From Usnea hakonensis (taxonomy: Eukaryota > Ascomycota > Lecanoromycetes > Lecanorales > Parmeliaceae), in the NCBI GenBank assembly GCA_013423325.1, contig BLJB01000108.1, positions 1 through 64,000 of the forward strand: 64,000 nucleotides of DNA, in the 5' to 3' direction. Shown here in pieces: positions 22,229-32,193 of this stretch. The position numbers and the translations under genes were made by a program. How positions within the stretch are numbered: position 1 is the stretch's first letter; the number at the start of each line of letters is the position of its first letter. The notes below the pieces were generated by a model. That model saw only the letters and a list, made by a program, of their open reading frames with translations. It did not search any database and had not been told where the DNA came from.

Positions 22229-24583
22229 CTATGACCCCGTCCCCTTCTTAGGACGTGGCTCCAACTCCATATGTGGTTGCTGCTCGCTAAACCCACCCAT
22301 CCCCGCTTGTTTCTTCTCTCTAGTGTTCATACCGAACTCGGTGTCCAGTTCCTGCCTCAGCTTTATTTCTCTCTCTAGACTTACAAGCACAAAACCGAGT
22401 CCGGCAAACCCAATTGCCGTCTGCCAGGTTCGCTTTAGACTAGCAAGAAATACGGCAGTAACCTGGCGTGAGACCTCGTCGGGTAAGGATTCAAGGAATT
22501 GGCGCGTTGCATGCTGATAGGCTTTGCCGCCGGACAATTGTGCTACTACAGTCGGATCCTGAATTCGACGAGGAGCAAGCTGATCGAAGCGGTTGTTAAA
22601 TATCGCAGCGGGAATGGTGGCCCCCCAGACGAGACCGAAGCTACGCACGAATGCCCAGGTGGAAGTCGCAAGCGCTGTATCGGCGTCTGTAAGAGCAGCC
22701 TGAACCGCGGGCAATAGAGCAGGGATGATGAGTCCCCCACCAGCAGCCTCGATGGCCTGGTAAATGACCCATTCTGCCATAGACGAGTTGACGGACATGG
22801 TGCTGAAAAGACCGAAACCGATGACCATGAGCGCGTACCCCGCCAGATGGACGGGGCGGTATCGACCAAATTTAGCCACCAACTTGCCCCCAGTGGCGGC
22901 GAATGGGATAAGAAACAGGACCGTTGGAAGAAGCTGTACCCCAGACCGGCCCGGGGTGGAGCGGAGAACCCCTTGGAAGTAGATGGGTAGAAAGTAGAGA
23001 ACCCAAATGGTCACCGTACTATGGAGGAAGGTAAGAATGAAAGCAACCAACGAAGTTCGATTGGAGAAGAGATGTATCGGCATCGTCGGCTCCTTACAGA
23101 ACTTGCTCTGTTCGTACCAAAGGAAAATGGCGAATCCTACGAAGCCAAGTACCAAGGGCACAATGATGCGAAAGGTAGACCAAGCGTAGACCGTTCCTGC
23201 CCACGACAAGGCGATGAGGACTGCCACCACAGATGCCACGAATATTGCATTTCCTGCCCAATCGATGCGCCTGAATTTGGTCATAGTTCGGGTCTCCTTC
23301 TCGAACTTGACCTGCAGGAAGAGAACCAACATCACTAAAGCTACACCGCCGACGGGTAAGTTGAGGTAGAAGCACCAGCGCCACGAAGAGTGCTGTACGA
23401 TCTATATGATATGCAGTCAGCGTTTAGTTCTATGTTTTTAATATCCTCCGGGGGGGGTGTTTTCAAGTTGCTTTGAAAGAAAATTGGTAAGGCGTGCTGT
23501 CAAATTTTGTATCGCGCAGAAGCCTTGGAATTCGGCGAGCCTTCTGTAACGGCAAGGAATGCCAAGGAAGTCTTCGAAAGATTTGCTTACCAGGCCACCA
23601 AACTAAGAAGTTCACAGGTCAGCAGTGCTTGCTTAGAGAATCAGACAGGGTAATGGTATATATCAAAGAGCAGGCTGATATTCAGCTCTTTCGTGAACTT
23701 GTTGATGACGCTCGGTGCGGACTCTTGAAGAAGGCTCAGGAGGTGGACTTACCACTGGTCCCAAGGCTGTACCAAGCGCGACCAGACCGAATATGATGGC
23801 GAGGTAATTACCTCGCTCTCTCAAAGGGACCAAGTCGCACACAACGATCTCTATGAGGACGTTCACTCCGCCGGCTGCAATCAGGCGGCCCATATATTAG
23901 CGTGGCTCTGCGTTAAAGATATAACATACAGTAAAAGCCCCGGGAGGTTGCGACGGGAAAAGAACTCACCGCCAACTCCTTGGAGGGCTCTTCCCGCGAC
24001 GAGCATACCAATGTTACTAGCCCCCCCACATATTCCACTTCCGAACGTGAACATGGCAGTCGCAAAGATTAGGGGATAACGGCGGCCGAAGATGTTGGCC
24101 AGCTGGCCGTACAACGGCTGGAATGCAGTCCTGCAACGGTGGGTGGTCAGCAGTAACTCTCGTTGGCGGACATGCCCGAGAGCGAGATGATGATGCAAAG
24201 GCATACATGGTTAGGAAGTAAACATTGATGACCCAGACGTAGAGACTGGCGCCTCCCAGTGCATCTATAATAGTGGGTAAGGCGGTTGAGGTAATGGTTG
24301 CTTCCAAGGCAGTCAGGAGGCCAGTGACGGCAAGAGCCACGATAATAGCCCAGAACCGCAAAGACTTTCTCTCTGTATTCTGCTTCATTGTGTCGCCTCC
24401 TAGCTTCCTGTCGTCGTCGTGGTCGTCATTGTTGTTGTTGTTGTTACTGGGGTTGTTGTTGTTACTGGGGTTGGGGTCGGGGTTGATTTGATTGTCGTGG
24501 ACAGGGAGCGCTTGGCTTTGGGCAGCAACGGGCTGGAGCGGAGCTGAAATCTTATCCGGGCCAGACTGCTCCAAGTTTGCCAT
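22229..24583 (-). CDS. MFS drug/metabolite exporter (DHA2-like, about 14 TM)
   Basis: Five exons, complement(24207..24583, 23970..24130, 23753..23874, 23591..23602, 22229..23401), give 614 aa with every junction in phase. The fourth exon is a 12-nt microexon (TTTGGTGGCCTG, encoding FGGL) that restores the family block GPVFGGLIVQHSSWRW. The cytosolic N-terminus is rich in Asn and Asp (about residues 30-60). MFS signatures include LTALEATITSTALPTI in TM1, GQLANIFGRRYP after TM2, GRALQGVGAGG in TM4 and the LVPLRERG loop. It probably exports the cluster product or protects the producer. It lies between the hydrolase and the regulator and is divergent from the latter. Confidence 0.9.
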
Positions 24584-25864
24584 TGGCCTTTGCTGGGAGA
24601 GAAGAAGAAGAAGAAGAAGAAGAAGTAGTAGAAGAGTAGTGTTTGCTGGGTGAGGAATTCGGGTGGTGGTGGTGGTGGAAGGAATTAAAGGTGAGAAATG
24701 GAAAGGAAGAAAAGAAATGGGTTGAACAGCTGTTTGTATTTTATTGAGGTACTTTATGTGTAAGGTAATGTATTGGGATACCGGATATAAAAGTATAGAG
24801 TAAGTATATGGAAGAGGGTTAGATCGTAGAGGTGCCATACCCATAATACTTGGCAACCTTACCGAATACGGGGGATGTAAGCCCAATGGAGTTGGGGAGG
24901 TGTAGGTATCTAGGGTGGGGCGTGTACGCATAATAGAGGGGTGGTGTACGGAGTACGCGTAGGAGCAGCCTGTTTGTTTTGCCGAGACAGGGCCAATCAC
25001 CCCCACCAACCCGCATGGATGGGTTCGGATATCGGTAGGCTGGATGGAGAACTCATTGTAATGTCCATAGATCAAATCATTTCCATTGCAGAGAGACGGG
25101 ACGGACTTCTTCGCTCTCCGTCACTTTAGCAATATCACTTCATGCAGTTGTTCCTGGATTTGGTAGTGATCAGGAGCAGCTATCGTCTGGACTTTACCAC
25201 GAGAGTACAGCCTCGTCGAGAAATGGTGACAATCTGACGCAGTATCCCCGCACCATTTGTAGGCCTGAGCTGCACGAGATCCTGCACAGGACTCTCTTTG
25301 GCCGGGGAGTACCGTCCTGAAGGATCAGACGGGCTCGAATGCCTCATCTCTGGACCACTGCGAGGATAGCATCTCAGCCGCGTGACCGTTTGTATAGATA
25401 CGAGACGGCATTGAGCGGTCTCGACCGGCTTATGAAGCGTCTGACTGCAGCACCTCATTACTACTGCACCAGTATTGGACAAAAGGACTCGGTGAAGCGG
25501 GATACATACTACAGCTGCATAAGTGATCAGCCGTTGCAGAGTTTTGGGGCTGAGGGAGGAGCATTCAGCAGCGGACAAAGATGCTTTGTTCAACAAATCA
25601 CCTTTAAACATGCCCATCATTTCCCGTATTATACTTGAACAATCGACTCGTGTTGCAGAGAAACATCGATTGCATGGACAACAGGGGCCCACCTAAAGAT
25701 CGTGTGTTTTGGATGCGATTTCTTTCCATTTCTGCTTTCTTCAGCCTACTCATGAACCCAAGGCTGAGACTGCTCGCTAAGGGAGCGTTTCAGGTATCTT
25801 CCTCCGCTTTTATAAAACCACAGTACAAATCGCAAGCTTTACCCGGGCAGTTTGGATCTGTGCC
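24584..25864. promoter_or_regulatory. Divergent promoter, MFS exporter / Zn2Cys6 regulator
   Basis: This 1.28-kb gap probably holds both promoters and 5' UTRs. A TTC/TTCTTC-type repeat on the minus strand lies just upstream of the MFS start (24600-24630). A weak TTCGGAT (25024-25030) is the only trace of the cluster element, so the regulator and exporter may be controlled differently from the enzymes. No gene is seen. Confidence 0.4.
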
Positions 25865-27472
25865 ATGGTAAACACGCCATCCGCCTTGGAAGAATCGGGT
25901 CGTAATCTTATTCCCCCTTCGACCATCGGCATGGCTCAACGCTCGGCATGCGACCGATGCCGTGGGCAGAAACTACGCTGTACACGCGATATTGACACTC
26001 AGGCGTCTTGCAACCGCTGTGAGCGTGTGGGTGCACGATGCATAGTCGGTCTCCTACCTCGCATGGGCCGCCCAGCGCGATTAGATACTGCCACACAAGG
26101 ACCACGGGAGCGCCCAGGCGGAATCGATTTACCAACAGCATCTACAGAGGCCCGTGCGCAGGCCTCCAATCAGCTCAACGAGCTCGGCTCACCCTCTGCC
26201 CCTGAGAGTCAGCACCAACAGGAATCAATGGATCATTCATACATTACTACTTTTGACGTACCATTCCCCGATATGCCCTTCCCCGATCTCGAACAACATG
26301 ATGCAGACGTTTTCGGACTCATCTCTTTCTCCGCTAGTGATGGTGAATTTGACTCGAATGCGTCACGGCCTGGTCTGATTGACGTAGATCACTCAAAAAT
26401 CTCTTCAGTATCAAACCCTTCCAGTTCTAGCTCTCAGAGCAGGGCCAGTGAGCATCCCTTAGATCCAGGCTTGACCTCGGGTGCACAACTACCGGCGCCA
26501 GTCGCTGCCCCCTCAGCTCATCACACTGTGAGCACTAGAAGCGAACCTTTTGATCACGTTCCACCCAATATCTGCCAGGTCCCTCTCGACCAGCTATCGA
26601 GGTTGAACTTGGAGCTGCATCGACACTTAAGCCAAACCAAAGTAGCAAAGGATCTAGAATCAGCGAACGCTTGCATATCCATTGCATTATGCCCTCAGGA
26701 TCTCGACTCCCTATTACCTATAGGGCTTATGATCAAGAATCTCCAAAACTTTCAGAACCTGCTGGACTACAATTCGACTCTTGGTCGCAATACTTTGACA
26801 TCTAGAGAAATTGCATCCGCGTTTGACGATGACGCGAGAGCAGCTAAAAGGCTACGCATCCGTCAATATTCGAGCATAGATCAGAGCAGAGGGTTCAGCT
26901 CGCCAGTCTCACCCAACGGTTCGGCCAATTGGACACAGTCATCCACCACGTCCGCGCCAGATGGCTCGCCGCCCTTGAGCGGGCTTAAGAGAACGCTGAC
27001 AAGGCGAGATCGAAAGCAGATTCTAGATACTCTAGATTTACCTACGCGGATGCTCTTTCTTACCTGTTACATTAATCTCACGCGCTTCTGTCGACGCGTC
27101 GTTTCCAACATCCGCCAGTGCCTCGTCTCATTTGATCAAGAGATCATCTTTGCTCGGCTGTCGGACCTACTCATAAGTGGAGTCTCACTGGAGCAGGATG
27201 GGCATCTTCAGATCTTTGTCCTGATCGAAGTCATATCTCGGATGTTGGATGTTATCAGTGCCGGACTGGGGTATTCCAAGGAGTACAGCACTCTCGCCAG
27301 CAACCCACGGCAAAGGGACCTGGGCAGCACGTTATCGGAAAATGCCACAACTCCGAATCTGATGGAATTAGTGATGAAAGAGGAAGAGCGGAGCGGAGCG
27401 CAAGACCTCTCGGGAGGCGGAATAAGTGCACTACAGGAAGAGATTTGGGAGCTCAAAAAGCTCCTCCAATAG
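25865..27472 (+). CDS. Zn2Cys6 transcription factor, probable cluster regulator
   Basis: A single open frame of 535 aa starts at the ATG at 25865. The binuclear zinc cluster is complete: Cys29, Cys32, Cys39, Cys49, Cys52 and Cys59 (C-x2-C-x6-C-x9-C-x2-C-x6-C), followed by a basic linker (RMGRPARL). The middle (about 100-210) is Ser/Pro/Gln-rich and acidic. The C-terminal third is helical around LFLTCYINLTRFCRRVV and ends with EEIWELKKLLQ. The arrangement resembles AflR-type cluster regulators. It sits between the exporter and the ER gene. The CCG-containing CTCCGAAG elements in the enzyme promoters are plausible targets. Confidence 0.9.
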   Translation: MVNTPSALEESGRNLIPPSTIGMAQRSACDRCRGQKLRCTRDIDTQASCNRCERVGARCIVGLLPRMGRPARLDTATQGPRERPGGIDLPTASTEARAQASNQLNELGSPSAPESQHQQESMDHSYITTFDVPFPDMPFPDLEQHDADVFGLISFSASDGEFDSNASRPGLIDVDHSKISSVSNPSSSSSQSRASEHPLDPGLTSGAQLPAPVAAPSAHHTVSTRSEPFDHVPPNICQVPLDQLSRLNLELHRHLSQTKVAKDLESANACISIALCPQDLDSLLPIGLMIKNLQNFQNLLDYNSTLGRNTLTSREIASAFDDDARAAKRLRIRQYSSIDQSRGFSSPVSPNGSANWTQSSTTSAPDGSPPLSGLKRTLTRRDRKQILDTLDLPTRMLFLTCYINLTRFCRRVVSNIRQCLVSFDQEIIFARLSDLLISGVSLEQDGHLQIFVLIEVISRMLDVISAGLGYSKEYSTLASNPRQRDLGSTLSENATTPNLMELVMKEEERSGAQDLSGGGISALQEEIWELKKLLQ

Positions 27473-28086
27473 TCACAGCGCATGGAAACGCCGGCCGAGC
27501 AGCCGTGATGATCCCGTTCTGGAGGGTTCTTTGCAATTCGATGATTGAGGCTTGAGGCTGATGCAGGTCAAAACTTTCATTCTATCTCTGGCGTTCTCTG
27601 GGTTTCATATATATCCGCCTAGCCAGATGCAGGATTCAAAAAGGCGTCGGTGTTGCGTCAAATCCAACGAGGCTGACTTGAACTTTGGTGTGGCAAGGCG
27701 ATACAACAGAAATAGGAATGAGTAACTCCCATGGTATTTACGGTGTTTGGGGTACATGCGCGAGCGTTCATTCGTGATATTGCAGAACACGACGTGTCAG
27801 CACGAGCTATGTATCTATCGTCCTATCACTAGTGCATTGCTCTTTTGTCTGGGCTAGAAGACTAGCATTCTAGGAGCAGGCGGAAACGACTCTAACTCGC
27901 CCCAAAGCTAAGAATGGCATAGCAAACTATACAACATAGCGGCGGGATATAAAGATTACTATGCCTCTAAAGGAGCTTCAGTCAAGAGAATGCTCGTCAG
28001 GGTCATCACTTCCCCAAGTCTGTCAAAATGGATATCGTTTCAAGCATCAATATAGCACTTAGAATGTATTCAAAACATCCTACTAA
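27473..28086. other. Intergenic between convergent regulator and ER genes
   Basis: 3' regions of two convergent genes. No open frame here shows family resemblance, and I see no repeat. Confidence 0.5.
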
Positions 28087-30539
28087 TCAACAAAGTTGGT
28101 AGACTAGCTTGGCGCTTGCCCCTTTGCCCTTTCGAACCCTATCTACGCCCTCGGTCACACCACCAAGTCCGCCTGACCCTGTCTCATAGCGCTTGGGCGC
28201 AACAAGACCATCATCTAGGAGCTTCTGCACCACCTCAAACCAGCGCTCGGCGAAGCGTCGATCCTCTGGCTGGGCTTCTCGGTAGAAGGGTTTCTGCCAT
28301 CTGATGGGCTGATTGAACATCGTGAACATGATGACCCAGTCAGGGACGACATCTTTGCGTATCAACTTCGCTTGAGCAGGCGGTGCTTCCAGACCAACAT
28401 ATCTACCGCCCTTGCTTCCTATAGCTGCGTAGCATGCTTTCAGCGATTCCATTGAGCTGATACAGTCGAGCACGTACTCCAAGGTACCGTTGGTATACTT
28501 GCGTATCTCGTCCCCGCAGGCACGCGAATGATAGTCGAATGCCTTGACAGCACCCACAGACTTGGCCGAGTTGAAAGTTTGTGGCGAACATGTTGTGATT
28601 GGTGACATACCGGATCTACAATTGTTTCATTAGCCGCCGAGAATGACAGATTCGCGCACGAAACTTCTCCATCTCGGTGCAAGTGGAGAATGGAAACGAC
28701 GCTACCTGGAAGGTCCAACTCACAAGCGTAGCATCTGTAAAGCGAGGATACCGGAGGCAGTTCCTCCTCCATAAACCAGGACGTAATTCGCTCTCGCCCC
28801 AGGCAGGGGAGCCTGCGGGTCTGGTAGCGGTAGTCCGAGCTTGTGATAAAGCGCGAGCCCGACTGTTGAGGTCCCTACTCCAAGCGTTGCCCCGGTTTCA
28901 AAGGACATTGTTGGGGGAATCTTGAAGACTAAATTTCCCGGAACTGCTACATGTTCGGCAAATGCCCCATTGTCCAAGCCTTCAGGATTGTTTCCGAAAA
29001 CGCAACCACATACCCTATCACCCACAGAAAGATCTCTCTTCACGGCGGGCCCGACAGTCACGATTTGACCGGAAAAGTCGCACCCTGGGGTCGCCCCAAC
29101 GCTTGGAGATAGATCTGCAGACTTAGCGTCTACCGGATTGAGACCCACACAGTGGACTTGCAAAAGGACCTCATCGTCCTCGATATGAGGAACTTTGGCA
29201 TTGTCGACGAGCTTCATCTCACCAGGCGCAGTAATCTTGAGCGCCTTATGTAGACTCGGCTCGGGAGGTCCGCTGCTCAAAGGCTTGACGGTTCCATTTG
29301 TTCCGTTTCGTAATGGTGCTGCAGAAACCTTTGACGGGGACGTATTAACAACTGATTCCTGCCCTTTCAGCCGATATACAAGCTTTTCACCAGATATTTC
29401 CCGCCGTTGCATTCGTCCAACGCCCGAAATCACGGCTGCGAGTCCACCTCTCTGCAAACGAATTGGATGAGAGCGGATCTTGCCTTGATGGATCAACGCT
29501 TCTACACGTCTGAACCATTCGCAACCGAATACACGGAGCTCAGGGTTAGGCTTGCTGCCATAACCACCGCCAATGGCAATTTCAGACCCGGACATGGTAA
29601 TACCTAAGACCCAATCGGGCTTCACTGTTTTGCGCATATCTTGCACCAATTCATCTGGAACGAGCTCGAAACCAACATAGCGACCTCCAGCACGACCTAT
29701 TGCCCCATAGCAAAGACGTGTCGTTTTGACCTCCGTGATGATGTCAATAACGTACTGCAATGTGTTCCTGGTGTATGAGCGAATATCTTCTGCACAGGAC
29801 GGAGAGCTGTAATCAAAGGCTTTCTCGGCGCCGTAGGATTCAACCAAACCAAAATGCTTAGGGGAGCATGTTGTGATTACCTTGAAGCCGGACCTGCGAA
29901 AGTCAGTATCGGAAGACGTTAGTCGCGATCTAGAAGCTCCAACTGAGGAGTAATGAATTGTGTCTGCACTTACAGTCGAAGCATCTGTATCGCCATGGTA
30001 CCGCTTGCTGTACAACCGCCATACACAAGAACATACACATTCTTTTGAACAGGCTGTTCTGGCGATCCTGGCAATTTCAAAGAGCGAAACATAGCCAGAC
30101 CAACCGTCCCAACGACACACCACCCAATAGCCGCCGCTTCCTCCCAGCTCATGCTATCGGGCATCTTCCACACCTGATCGGCCCATGCAGCAAGATATTC
30201 TGCAAAGGCTCCTGAGGTGGGATTCAGAGGGTTCGAAGCATGGACAGCACCAGCCACTCTGTCGCCTATTTTCAGGTCTCGTGCCAGATTTGGGCCAAGG
30301 GCCACAACAGTGCCGGAAAAATCGGACCCATTCACGGCTCCAGGACAGGGAAAGTTCGTAGGCATCTTCCAGTCGCAGGGATTGAGTGCTACGGCCGCTG
30401 TTTCTACGAGCACCTGACCTTGTAACAACTCTGGAAGGGGGGAATTTGCTTTCAGTAGCAAAGAGCCGACCGGCTCCTTGGCTTGAACGATCGCCGTTTG
30501 TGTTGAGGTCGTCCCGAGTTCCATAGCTGTTATTGCCAT
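28087..30539 (-). CDS. Fused tandem trans-acting enoyl reductase (ER-ER didomain)
   Basis: Three exons, complement(29974..30539, 28724..29893, 28087..28615), give 754 aa in one frame. The protein holds two full LovC-like medium-chain reductase units, residues about 1-363 and 412-754, joined by a Ser/Thr/Pro/Gly/Asn-rich linker with no stop codon. Unit 1 has NPCDWK (Lys58), GSDFSG, YGGCTASG near 174-181 and an EKLVYRL end. Unit 2 has NPVDAK (Lys446), GCDFSG, YGGGTASG near 564-571 and a KLVYQL end. The two introns interrupt both units at the same place, after QMLRL, in the same phase, so the gene arose by duplication of a whole ER gene. Its job is to reduce chain intermediates for the ER-less PKS-NRPS. 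Single-domain trans ERs are the norm in such clusters, and I know of no fused pair. Confidence 0.9.
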
Positions 30540-30909
30540 GCTAGCCAGAGAGAGGGTTTTGGATCCAACGTTGTCAACGTCTCATCGAGATCAGTGCCCA
30601 AGAATGTGTATAGTCTTGGCTTTAGGGACCTAACCCAAGGTTCTTACTTAGCCGACGCTAGCCACCGGAATTTGGAGACTTGATTGCAAATAAATTTCTA
30701 AGTCAAGCATGAAATATCAAGCTGGATGAAGACACCGAAGATGCGAGGTGATCCGAAGCTATCTCTCCGGTTTCGGTAACTTAGTCGGAGACATTTCCTT
30801 CATCAGGACTTGATCCACGACGAGCCAGCAAGAAATAAATGGTCATTCACAGCATTCATTTCTACTGACTGCTAGGACAGGGAAGTGAGAAGCAAGGGAA
30901 ACCTCTGAA
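30540..30909. promoter_or_regulatory. Divergent promoter, fused ER / Diels-Alderase
   Basis: The 370-bp gap carries ACCGAAGA (30734-30741), ATCCGAAG (30751-30758), CTCTCCGGTTTCGG (30762-30775) and the reverse form GTCGGAGA (30784-30791). These are variants of the CTCCGAAG element found in the other two divergent promoters of the cluster. Confidence 0.5.
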
Positions 30910-32193
30910 ATGTCTACTCTATTATGCTTTCTCATCCTATTTCACGTTGCTGGAACAACCCAAATATGGCAACAACCGCTAATGGATTCACTGCCACGCC
31001 AATGGGAGCCCACATTAGACCCAGAAACTTGCACCGTGAGCCACACCACCGCTTTTGAGCAATCCAAGGGCCCTGTACGGTTTTCCACTTCCGGACACGA
31101 CAATCTCGTCAGCCCGAGGCTTTCTGCCATCAATGCAACTGCGTGGGAGCAATGGGAATTTGATAGCGTATCCGATTCAGGACTTTCAGGGATGATGATG
31201 GGATTCTCGCGAGATGCATCCTACGCATTTTTTGGCCAGGGTAATCTCCGCGTCGAGTTTTACATCGTGCTCAGTGACGGGTCGGTCGTGCAGGAATTAG
31301 ACTACGTAAGCGAGTCTATCATTGAAGACTGCAAGGATTATGTGAAGGGCACCTGGAAGGGTCCCAAAAGAACGTATTCTTTTGCAGTCACCCGGGACAT
31401 GAAGTATGCCAAGCTGGAGTTTGATTCCGCGAGAGTGAAAGGAAGCTTTAACATCACGGCTGCAGCCCCGCCACACCTACCGAACGGCGATCTCTTTCCG
31501 TCAAAGCATCCCACATCCACCAAGCTTGCTCCCAAACTATACATGGCTCAGCCCATCCCTGGCGGTCGTACCCAAACCGATCTCACAATCAACAACAAGG
31601 CCGTGCGCTTCGACGGCGTGGGAGGGCACGTCCGTATCTGGGCCGAAGACGGCTGGTTCAACATCTGCGATGGCTGGCACTTCCTACGCGCCACGGCCGG
31701 ACCGTATGTGATTTCCTACTGGCAGCCAGTCTCGCGCATCCACGAGGGATCATCCTCCTACTCGGCGCAACTCTTCAAGGCCGGTGAAAGGCTGGTCGCG
31801 ACGCAACGCGGAAACCGGGCCTCGGAGACGGAGGACCACGTGCTCTTCCGCGACGAGTTGGACGGAGAAGTGCAAGGCTCGCTGGCCGATCGATCGTCCG
31901 GCCACGTGATTGACTTCGTGTCGCCCAAGCGGGACAAGGTCTGGAGGTTCGAGGTTCAACACCTGAAGAAGCAATTCGAGATGGGGCTCGGGGGGGATTC
32001 GGGCTTGACCGGCTTCACCAACCGCGTCACTGGCGGAGAAGTCGGTGGGACGCATTACGAAGGAAGAGCGCTATCCGAGCAGGTGCTACTGCCCAAGGTG
32101 ATAGCACAGTGGCGGATCTGGATCGTATTTGGCATCGGGATGCTCAATCGAGGCAAGAGATTCTTAATGGGGCTTGCCGGATACGTTGCCTAG
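30910..32193 (+). CDS. Diels-Alderase-type pericyclase (calycin-fold, CcsF/MycB/PydB-like)
   Basis: A single exon encodes 427 aa. A hydrophobic N-terminus (TLLCFLILFHVAG) suggests a signal peptide or anchor. The body has the blocks of fungal Diels-Alderases that act on PKS-NRPS products: SAINATAWEQWEFD with MMMGFSRDAS in the first barrel, and GVGGHVRIWAEDGWF, GWHFLRATAGPYVISYW in the second (about 233-265). Asn-X-Thr sites fit a lumenal protein. A hydrophobic segment near the C-terminus (WIVFGIGML) may touch membrane. The family catalyses intramolecular [4+2] cyclisation of a polyene onto a pyrrolinone or tetramic acid. The gene is divergent from the ER gene and marks the right end of the recognisable cluster. 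Confidence 0.88.
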   Translation: MSTLLCFLILFHVAGTTQIWQQPLMDSLPRQWEPTLDPETCTVSHTTAFEQSKGPVRFSTSGHDNLVSPRLSAINATAWEQWEFDSVSDSGLSGMMMGFSRDASYAFFGQGNLRVEFYIVLSDGSVVQELDYVSESIIEDCKDYVKGTWKGPKRTYSFAVTRDMKYAKLEFDSARVKGSFNITAAAPPHLPNGDLFPSKHPTSTKLAPKLYMAQPIPGGRTQTDLTINNKAVRFDGVGGHVRIWAEDGWFNICDGWHFLRATAGPYVISYWQPVSRIHEGSSSYSAQLFKAGERLVATQRGNRASETEDHVLFRDELDGEVQGSLADRSSGHVIDFVSPKRDKVWRFEVQHLKKQFEMGLGGDSGLTGFTNRVTGGEVGGTHYEGRALSEQVLLPKVIAQWRIWIVFGIGMLNRGKRFLMGLAGYVA

